Under the pieces are notes generated by a model. The model had not been told where the DNA came from. It did no database searches and saw nothing but the letters and a program-made list of their open reading frames with translations. 64,000 bases of DNA from Armigeres subalbatus (taxonomy: Eukaryota; Arthropoda; Insecta; Diptera; Culicidae): the NCBI RefSeq assembly GCF_024139115.2, contig NC_085141.1:243713047-243777046 (forward strand). Direction: 5' to 3'. The position numbers were made by a program, and so were the translations under genes. The first letter of the stretch is position 1; each line of letters opens with the position of its first letter. Shown piece after piece: positions 56,043-64,000 of this stretch.

Positions 56043-56579
56043 GGGTAAAACGTCCTATCGTTGTGGTATGCCCTAATGTTGCGGTAGTGGTCAAGTAGTC
56101 CATTCTGGATATAATACCATTGAAAACAATTGTGGGTACGCTAAAACTCTTCGGATTAACGACTAGAGCAGCTTTTGTTTGACAAAATTCCGTTAAAAAT
56201 GATGAAAAATCAACATTTTTCGTTAAAAATTTGAATCCTTTGAGCCTATTATTGCGGTAGTGCTAAGCTCCCATTGTTGCGGTATCGCTCTCCATAAGAA
56301 TTACATGCAATACCGCAACAATAGGACTGACCTTCAAAAAATATCACAACGATAGGCAACTGCGTCCTATTATTGCGGTAGTTTGTTTTTATTGTAAAAA
56401 AAAAACAAAACAACATAAGTTCAGCACAATTGACGTAATATTTACGAAACTATAGTTAACGAGCATCCTATTCAACTACTACAATGTGGAAATCGACCAA
56501 CAGGTAATTTTTGAAGAATTTTTGTAATCAATTTTGCTTTGTACGGTGCTTAACCCCTCCATAATAGGACGTTTTACCC
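56043..56579. mobile_element. 537-bp TA-MITE, ends gggtaaaacgtcctat
   Basis: It starts gggtaaaacgtcctatcgtt and ends with the inverted ataataggacgttttaccc, with TA at 56041-56042 and 56580-56581. Internally the phrase cctattattgcggtagt and its complement recur many times on both strands. The first bases (gggtaa) and the repeated-phrase design are shared with the 35585-36086 family, though the phrases differ. Confidence 0.85.
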
Positions 56580-56581
56580 TA

Positions 56582-57395
56582 CGCATATTTAAAAAAGTTC
56601 CTAGAGATAATTTAGTTACAAGATAAAGATTGTCGCTTCGGTTCCCTTTGTTCTGCTGTTCGAAACATGTTGGATTTCTTCTTCATTTACATTTAGCACC
56701 CTATCCTCGCCAGCAATAGATGTTCCGGACAGCGACAATTCTAATCTTATGACTAAAATATCTTTTAGAAAAAAAGATCTAGGATGTACGACACGCCACT
56801 CAATAAGGTATTTTATGAGACGTTTCGCGATGGCCCGATTATTTACTTTTGATGTTTTGTTTTGTCATGATTCTGCGTGAACATTCCGTTAGGTCCGAAC
56901 ACAAAACAATGATTGTAACGTTTTACTTTTCATTCCTGTTTTCTTCAGCATTTCATGCTTAGAATGTAATGGTATGCTTAGCAGGGTAGAAATATTTCAC
57001 AGTCAATGCAGTGAAAAACATGGATCTCAGTATAATCTGCAGTCGCCTTCATCGCCGCCGTGGTGAGTGCGACTGGGTGCAGCCGAAAAATCATTTCCAA
57101 CACCGACTATTCAATTTCGCATTCAGCCACTCACAAGTCGCTCTGACAGGCTGCTCAGTTCGCGCCTTACTGTATGACTGTGAGTGGCCCATTTAAACGC
57201 GTGGTGATTTTTTTCAATTTGCTGGGTGAATGTGTACATTTTGCTGTGGTAAGTTTCATCTTCGCGGCGCAGTGGGTGATGTGAGTTCTGTTGTTTACTT
57301 TTCTGCCTCTCCGGGAATGTGAGGTTGATTTCAAAGCAGGAAGAAAATAAAAATATGATATAAAAAACCCAACTTAATTCACCGAGTAGTGATAC
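56582..57395. other. Unassigned DNA
   Basis: No supported feature. The GC-richer block at 57030-57190 has short open frames on both strands without recognisable motifs. Confidence 0.35.
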
Positions 57396-57799
57396 TGCCT
57401 TTCTCGCATTTAGCCAAGACACCAACCTTATATGGTGAATATGGTTCGATGTACCATTATCTTTATAACTTTCAAACGCAACGGTCGATCGTTTTAAAAT
57501 TCAATAGTGATCAACTAGCCTTTGCCCCCTGTCGAATGAAACTTGTTGCGAGAAAATCGGTTAAAAATTACTATATGAAAAGTTGTCTAATGTTTTTCTT
57601 AGCTTTTGTGCACACACATACACACACACATACACACACACATACACACACATACACACGGACAGACGGACATTTGTTCAGCTCATCGAGCTGAGTCGAA
57701 TGGTATATAACACTATGGGTCTCCGAAGCTTCTATAAAAAGTTCGTTTTTGGAGTGAAATGATAGCCTTTCGGTACAACTTTGTTGTACGAGAAAGGCA
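57396..57799. mobile_element. 404-bp MITE of the tgcctttctcgta family, with CA microsatellite
   Basis: Short inverted ends tgcctttctcg and cgagaaaggca enclose a body with cgatcgttttaaa, a cacacacata microsatellite (57609-57658), ggacagacggacatttgttc and ttcggtacaactttgttgta. The same order of blocks recurs at 62345-62660, and partly at 34844-35158. I recognise this as an abundant Aedes repeat but do not know a formal family name. Confidence 0.7.
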
Positions 57800-58944
57800 A
57801 AAACATCACCTTCATCCAGTGCTGCCAAATATTTACAACCCTGATGCTTAGTATGTAATGGTTTATATATAAATATGGGAGGGAGCTCTCGATACTATAC
57901 ATCAAATGATTAAATACTGTCGTCAGTCAACAAGCAAATTTTCAACAAGAATAAACAATCAACATAGGCGCCACCTGAAAAGACCAAATTTTGTTTTGTG
58001 TGTTATTGTTGTTATATAGCCTTAGAAAATTTTCTTGTCGAGAGTTTTGGTCTCGACTCGCACTGACATTACATGACAGCTAGATTTCGGCTCGGCTTGA
58101 CACACACATTTTTTGAATCCAGGGACGGGAACGGTTGACATTTCTTTTTATCATTCAATCTGCCACGAAGTAAAAGAATAACAAAAACACGGCAGTCGCA
58201 GCAGCAGCCACGACCAAGCAGAAGACAGTCAGAACATGATTTTATTATTTTCTCTCCCCACAATTAATGTTTCTGTACGCTCATTTCACGACGTATGACC
58301 GTTTTTGGTGGTAAATGATTATTTCTTTACTCCTTGCTCATTTTGGAGACTAGAACTATTGAATTAGTACCAACGGCTAGCATTCTTTCTAGGCTTTGCG
58401 CCACAGGCAATTAAACTCGATTCTGTTCTGTTTGCGCTGCGCACGAACCGAAACAAGAAATCTGCTGATCGCACCGACCGCTCGACTCTCACGCAGCAGC
58501 AGGCAGGAACATACAAACAGTTTGCCTCATCGGTAAAAAAATGTCACAATGAGGCGCACATTTTTTTGGAAAACTGTTTCGGTTTGTACGGTGCGTGAAA
58601 TTTGACCGGATAAAATGTAAACATTCGCATAATCACAGTGTTTTACTGTACATTTCCCAACACTGTTTGAATCTGTTTCTCCCTCCAAGGTATAAATAAA
58701 CTAATGGCATGTTTTAAGAATCACATGAAGACTTTGTCCTAGAAAAAAATGGAAAACTTTGTTGACAAACTACTAGCTGATCGAACCCTGATTACTAAAT
58801 GACCAATAACATCCTTGAGCGGAATGTCAACGGATAGCGGATTTTCTAAAAAAGCTTTCGCTATCTTCCTGCTATTTCAAAACATTACGCATTGCGAACG
58901 ATATTTTCACGAAAGAATTTATCTCTTACTCGAAATTGGATTTA
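57800..58944. other. Unassigned DNA
   Basis: No gene or bounded repeat is supported. A GC-balanced stretch at 58380-58540 lacks transposon hallmarks. Confidence 0.35.
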
Positions 58945-58952
58945 ACAGTTAT

Positions 58953-59086
58953 CAGTGGCGTAGCCAGAAAATTGGTCTGGGGGGGGTTTTCTGAACATTT
59001 TTTTTTCGAAAAAAAAAATTTCTTCTAAAAATTTTGTCTCTGGGGGGGGTTTTATGCCCAAAACCACCCCCCTGGCTACGCCACTG
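58953..59086. mobile_element. 134-bp hAT MITE (cagtggcgtagccag ends)
   Basis: The ends cagtggcgtagccag and ctggctacgccactg enclose ggggggg-containing arms. A perfect 8-bp duplication, acagttat, lies at 58945-58952 and 59087-59094. These ends are a widespread invertebrate hAT terminus. The perfect duplication indicates a fairly recent insertion. Confidence 0.92.
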
Positions 59087-59094
59087 ACAGTTAT

Positions 59095-59735
59095 TAAAAT
59101 CATTGCAATTGGGATTCTCAGATCCTTTTCTGGAAACCCAATAATTTATTCTATATATTACATGTAAGGTTCAGAGAGAGATTTCTGACGGGAAGCTATT
59201 TTTTAAATTTACCACGTCTTACCGGAAAATACGGGACAGGGTGTAGAATAACTTGCATGACAAAGATTTTGAACGGCAATAGCGCTGATATCTTACAATA
59301 GGTTTTTGAAATATTTATATCAAACGACTTGGAAAAAGTGTAGCAATTATTCCCTGCGTGAAAATCAACTCCAATGTATTGTAAAATTGTAAAATTATTG
59401 CTTTTCTCACCGAAGAATAGACTTCCGTGAAACCAACCAGCTACCAAAACAAATGCTCACACATCCTATTGTATAGAAATTAGCGGAAGCTTAATCCAAA
59501 ACATCATTCTTGCACCTTTTTCCACACCCCAAAAAGCTCTTTCTTGTAGTGGAGACTTCATCCATATATGGTGAAAGTGGTGGGAACATATTTTGGTGGG
59601 ACAATATTTTTTGCATGGGAGTCGAACACGGCGCAAAATTTGCAATATAAAACTGAAAAAATATTGGGTTAGGATAATGGATGTTTGGAAAATCAGAATT
59701 GGGTAACTAAAAAATCAAAAACTAACAGTATAATA
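59095..59735. other. Unassigned AT-rich DNA
   Basis: Nothing recognisable. The segment lies downstream (on the minus strand) of the THAP-like pseudogene. Confidence 0.35.
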
Positions 59736-59738
59736 ATT

Positions 59739-60270
59739 TTAAGCACGTTCTCTACACACTTCATCTTCAGAAATATCCGGCATTTTCGCTTCATGACCCA
59801 ACTCACTACATTCTTGCACTGATGCCCTTTGCCCATCGGTCATTGATTTATTTTCTTCATCGCTTTATTCACGTTCTTCAATGTCAACCCAATCCGCAAT
59901 TACGGTGCCAAAATTTGCGTAATTGTGATCTTGAAGATCCGGAAAGGAATACAGAGGAAGTGATTTAAACAAATCAGTGAAGTGATCGTCATCCGAATCT
60001 GGATCCGCAGTGTAAGCATGGATGGTTGGAAGAGAATTTTTGCATTGCAACTTCCGTCTTTTCGCACACGTTTTAAAACAGGATTCTTCGAAATGCGCCT
60101 GAAAAACGAAAAAAATCAAGAATTTGGCTTGATTTCCACATCCGGATTTAATCGGCAGAATTTAATCCATCGGGATTTTGTGATTCCCTCCTCCGTAAGG
60201 AAGCGAAAAAAAAACTAAATTCCGGACACTTCCCACTGCTCCGGCCGCAACATTTCACGAGACACTTCAT
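59739..60270 (-). pseudogene. THAP-type zinc-finger protein pseudogene
   Basis: From the ATG at 60270 the minus strand reads MKCLVKCCGRSSGKCPEF, then after a 9-T run (60206-60214) a shifted frame gives SFFRFLTEEGITKSRW and IKFCRLNP. The next block, AHFEESCFKTCAKRRKLQ at about 60045-60100, is preceded by a pyrimidine tract and cag, which could be a splice acceptor. Early cysteines, an FFRF-like block, a central Trp and a terminal HFEESCFK are the layout of the THAP DNA-binding finger (C-x2-4-C ... C-x2-H), although the Cys before HF is not visible. An acidic tail follows (DPDSDDDHF, DWVDIEERE), a TAA at 59865-59867, then an in-frame continuation SDEENKSMTDGQ to a stop at 59739. The frameshift and in-frame stop argue for a pseudogene. 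A sequencing indel in the T run, or a real gene with a truncated tail, remains possible. Confidence 0.6.
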
Positions 60271-60274
60271 GATT

Positions 60275-62030
60275 AAACTGCCCGCTTTCGGGACGTTCTT
60301 CTTAAGCTCGTGTAAGTCACGCACCGGCTTCGACAAAATAAAGAAAAACATCGATGATATGCAAAACGAAATTGGTAATTTCGCGCGTCGCTTGCTTAGT
60401 TTGTTAGAAAACTAACCGATAATTTGCTTGCGTCATGTGTGTGTGTCATCCTCTATCCCTCACCCAGCTGCGAGTGTTGATCCAGTAGTACTACAAATAA
60501 TTTGATCATATCTCATGCTCCGTAATGGTACCTTATTGTTATGCAGACTAGTACTACAAAAAGGATTGACTTCTGAAGAAAGAATATTTCTTCAGAATGT
60601 GTAGGGAATGGGATGTACTAGTTGTTCATAACAGGTACAGCAAAGCTTCACAAGGACGCCCTTATTCGTACTAGCTACTCAGGGAATAGAAGGTCGAGAA
60701 GAGCCACCGCTGCTAACTAAAGCGTGAACTGGATACCTAGGACTAGTGGTGCGAATTCTCAATCTCAGTGACTGAAATTTGTTGGATATTGATAACATTC
60801 CCTCTTCACACTCATTTCCTAGCAGTGAAAACTGAAAATGGTTAGCAGCAACAATCAAAGATAAAGTAAACAAACTACCTCTCTTCTCATTGCACACGCA
60901 GCCCGCACTAACAGTCTATTCGGTTCACTCGCTGCTGTATGAATGCGACGGCCCTATATAAATGCATGGGTGAATACTATCACTTGAAAGACAATGACAG
61001 GAAATTTGTGCCGAATGATCATCAGCTTCAGCCCGTTGTTGGCAAACCGAGTTTGCTAAGCTACTCCTGCTTTGTCGTTCTGACTGAAAGGCACCGTCAT
61101 AGGCAAAGAGGAGCAGAGAAAAATACAAAACAAAAGAATCACACTCAGCAGGCATTGTTGATAAATTGCACCACTGCCGTGGGACTCCCACAATATCCGC
61201 GGCAATATCAGCAAACGATGCCCTGTACGTATTTAGTGTTTAATTTCAAATTTTTAAATTTATATAGCAACAAAAGAAAGAAAGGAAAGAATTGACGATT
61301 GCTCACTAGTTTTAGTTTTGGACACGACTCAAGTAAGTATAGCTGTTAATAGAATCAATTATAATAATAAGAAAACTATAATAATTTAAAAATAATTTCA
61401 AAAAACAAATAAAAATTTAAAATTTAAAAAACAGATTTGGACTAAAACGTTATAACATTATTTAGCATCAAGGCATGACGTCTTGAATAACTTGAAAAGC
61501 AAATAATGATAAAAATCACTAGGAAAAATTACTGAATTATTACGAACATGTACTCTTATCATCGAAATCTCATTAGCCATTGCGCAAACGCAGAGTCTGT
61601 AGCGAACGTCGACTTGAGTATCCGACCCATCCAGTAAATGAGTTTTGAAGAAAAAGGATCAATTGAGAACCAAAGATAAGACCAATGATACGATAGTTAA
61701 ATGCAATAAATAGATAACAACAGAGAATTTAAAATAATATTGGGATGATCTCACCAAATGGGAATCGAGTTCCAATGATTTAATACATCCTGCGAGAAAA
61801 ATGACTCCAATCCATAGTACCAGCAACCCTGCTGGAAACCGGGGTAATATTGCTGAAGAAGATGCACCATCGTTTGGTTCAGAGGCAGCAGTATTGATGA
61901 CTACGATTCATTCTTGCACACATTCACACCTTGCACACCTTGATCATCAGTCAGCAGCGCTTCATCAGATCCGTGCTGAATTGGGATGGCAGTAGCTTTC
62001 TGTGTGGAATTTTTGTAGTGTAATGGATAC
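60275..62030. other. Unassigned DNA
   Basis: No supported gene. The stretch at 60740-61290 is GC-balanced; a ctatataaatg at 60953-60963 resembles a TATA box but has no gene behind it. 118-codon (60939-61295, plus) and 64-codon (61801-61995, plus) frames lack family signatures. Confidence 0.35.
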
Positions 62031-62035
62031 ACTGT

Positions 62036-62341
62036 TCCATTAGTGGCGGTAAAAATTAATTTTGGTTCCCATAGTGGTGCTATCCATTGATATCTTATGA
62101 GACTCGCCACTATTGGTACAGTTGCACCACTATAGGTGCAAGGGAGTTAATTTTATTAAGGAAAATTATTGTTTTCAATAGTTTTTCAAGTGAAATCTTA
62201 GGATAAGTTGCATTTAACAGGATATTTGAAGCACGACACATCAACTGAAATCATCGTAAAGTGTATAATTACGATAAATCTCATTAAAACCCCACTACCT
62301 CCACTATTGGTGCTACCTCCACTATAAGGGTACGGTTACCC
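62036..62341 (-). mobile_element. Truncated copy of the gggtaaccgtaccc TA-MITE
   Basis: It matches the reverse complement of about 35585-35865, from the right end acggttaccc (62332-62341, followed by TA) inward to attaattttggttcccat. The other end is missing. It carries the same phrases (ccatagtggtgctatcc, ccactattggtgctacc). Confidence 0.8.
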
Positions 62342-62344
62342 TAG

Positions 62345-62660
62345 ATATATTATTTTCTTCATAACACAATGACCGATCGTTGTTATGCACAATAGTGATC
62401 AACTAGGGTTTGACCCCCGTCGTATTCCCGGCGAAAACTTGGTGCGAGAAAATCGGCTTAGAATTACTGATGAAAAATTGGCTTATGTTTTTCGGATTTT
62501 GTATTCACACACACATACACACGGACAGACAGACAATCGCTCAGTTCGACGAGCTGAGACGATTGGTATATAATACCATGGGTCACCGAACCTTGTATAA
62601 AAAGTTCGATTTTAGAGTGAAATAATAGCCTTCCGGTACAACTTAGTGGTACGAAAAAGA
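62345..62660. repeat. Copy of the tgcctttctcgta family with CA-rich core
   Basis: It shares gatcaactagggtttgaccc, cacacacacatacacacgg, gctgagacgattggtatat and ggtacaactta with 57480-57790, in the same order and orientation. The terminal inverted bases are decayed. Confidence 0.7.
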
Positions 62661-62734
62661 CAAAACATATTTACAATGTACTACAATTTTGTAAGTGAGT
62701 AGTTGAGCGTGTTTCGTTTCAGGCACGGATCTGG

Positions 62735-63010
62735 ATGTTTATTTCAGTTGGTGCGATCGGTAGAGTGCTCGTTTGCTCATATTTTCTATCTATTTTTTAT
62801 CTATTGATCGCGCGATCGTCGGTATGCTTAGTTCTGCTTTGTGCGTGTGAGCAAATTACTTTGACATAATTTCGTACAAAATAATTATTTGGTCGTTTGC
62901 CAAGGCGACTTCCTACCGATTACCTTATCATATAACCAAATATCCTTTTCCCGTGGCGCTCACGGAGGTTAAGAGGATTCCTCGGTCTCTTGTGAGCCTG
63001 TAAGGGCATT
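62735..63010 (-). repeat. Unclassified dispersed repeat, copy 2
   Basis: The reverse complement aligns with 12785-13010 through cacctccgtgagcgccac, aataattattttgt, cacacgcacaaagca and gatcgcgcgatc. It extends a little further than copy 1 on the gatcgcgcgatc side. Confidence 0.65.
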
Positions 63011-63014
63011 CCAT

Positions 63015-64000
63015 CGGGACGAAAGAAATTTGTTCATCGTAAATCGCATACCATAGAAAGCGTTACATCTGATGCCATTCGATGTCTCATCGAACTTCCA
63101 TAGTATTTTGAGAGTGAAGAATAAAACGAGTGACAGATATTCTTTTGGTGCTCCCGCATTTAATGTGGTTATGGTAAACCAAGTCATTTTCTATTACATG
63201 TTATGACCGTAATTGACAACAATATAATTTCAATATTTCACAGATCCAAAAAGCGTAAAAACAGATAAACGTAAACAACAATGAGTCGTCTCACTTGAAG
63301 GTAATCTTCCCATAGGAATTAATGATGGAGCACGATAATTTCAATGCTGGTCATGTTGGCGATTTTCTGATTCAATTCGATTCAGTATTTGTTTAATTCA
63401 GAAGAAAAATCAAGTTGTGTGAACCACCCCATCTTGGAATATATTATAGTTAAGGAATATAATATAGTTATAGGAATATAATATAGTTAAAGCCTGAAGA
63501 TCATCCTCCATAATGCATTCAAAGTAGTTCTTGTTGTTGTCCAGGTACTCTACGTGTTCCAAATTTGGTTAAAGTCGATCCATGCATCCAGAAGTTATAC
63601 TAAGCTGATCGTTTTCGAAAGGGTACCTTTCCCCTCCAAACTTCCACATAGGTGGTGGATGAAAAATATGTATTCCAAACTTGGCTGAAATTATTCAAGA
63701 GGATTAGAAGTTACACTAAATTGTACGTTTTCTAAATAGTACAACTCTTTCCGCGCGCCCTTCCACTTTTCCGAATCACCCTCACACCCTTGTTAAAATT
63801 AAATAGAGAACATGAGCTCCGAATATTTCCAAAGACTCATCGAAATAATAAACTCATTATCCAATTAACTATGGTTTCCCCTGAAGAATACTTTAACCCT
63901 GTGTCGAAACGTTGGTTATATGTCTAATCTTATTTCAATCTTTAAAGACTGCGTAGTAAACTGGTTGAGATATCAATTAAAGTAAAGTATTAGTGGTGGA
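63015..64000. other. Unassigned DNA at the window edge
   Basis: No gene is supported. A short tandem aatataatatagtta motif lies at 63435-63490. The segment from 63530 to 63760 contains two related phrases (ccaaatttggttaaagtcg and ccaaacttggctgaaatta), suggesting a diverged internal repeat. Near 63885-63925 a ctgaagaatactttaaccct then gtgtcgaaacgttgg motif resembles the arms of the hairpin at 1913-2133. Confidence 0.4.

Noticed and set aside
60950..60965. TATA box (ctatataaatg) with a downstream ORF
   Set aside because: The short downstream frames have no family signature, and such AT strings are expected by chance here.

Overview
The window looks like eukaryotic, intron-era 'repeat desert' DNA from an Aedes-type mosquito. 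The main pointer is the tRNA-derived SINE Feilai, which I recognise twice (10140-10634 and 51725-52010, with an RNA polymerase III B box, the characteristic body and an AAG-repeat tail). RTE-like (JAM1-type) and R1-like non-LTR retrotransposons and many TA-, 3-bp- and 8-bp-duplication MITEs fit that assignment. I cannot tell Ae. aegypti from Ae. albopictus. No confident intact host gene is present; almost everything I can name is a transposable element, a broken piece of one, or a tandem array.

Layout. 0.8-2.7 kb: a hAT-like non-autonomous element with perfect 8-bp duplications, carrying a smaller MITE and a 100-bp-arm hairpin. 3.7-8.4 kb: a chimeric RTE-like relic whose 3' tail holds a 3.2-kb element with ~245-bp inverted repeats, itself holding a 1.05-kb TA-MITE. 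9-13.5 kb: a MITE, a Feilai inside a Feilai, unassigned DNA and a perfect 41-bp-arm hairpin. 13.7-28.8 kb: the pieces of one RTE-like endonuclease relic (minus strand) spread over 15 kb by three large insertions: a 6.0-kb hAT-type element filled with a 23-bp minisatellite (14243-20276), a 3.8-kb hAT-like element (20350-24171) and a 4.2-kb element with GGGGCC ends (24462-28710). 28.8-32.5 kb: a non-LTR reverse-transcriptase relic split by a second, oppositely oriented copy of the minisatellite-bearing hAT family (29210-31604), then a 143-bp MITE and a non-LTR C-terminus. 32.5-39.6 kb: AT-rich DNA with MITEs, including a PIF/Harbinger-type one. 39.6-46.4 kb: an R1-like relic, then an RTE-like element interrupted by another non-LTR element that is interrupted by a 1.1-kb MITE. 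46.7-55.3 kb: RTE fragments, Feilai, and the most complete RTE-like relic (52921-55346, minus). 55.3-64 kb: further MITEs, a THAP-domain pseudogene (59739-60270, minus) and unassigned DNA.

How it works together. The elements form an insertion stratigraphy: target-site duplications and resumed reading frames show which insertion is younger than which. The most unusual component is the hAT-type family whose two copies carry long arrays of a hairpin-forming 23-bp unit between conserved ends. Indel-rich array interiors next to clean edges warn that part of that sequence may be an assembly artefact. Clade and superfamily names rest on motif recognition by eye; no database search was possible.
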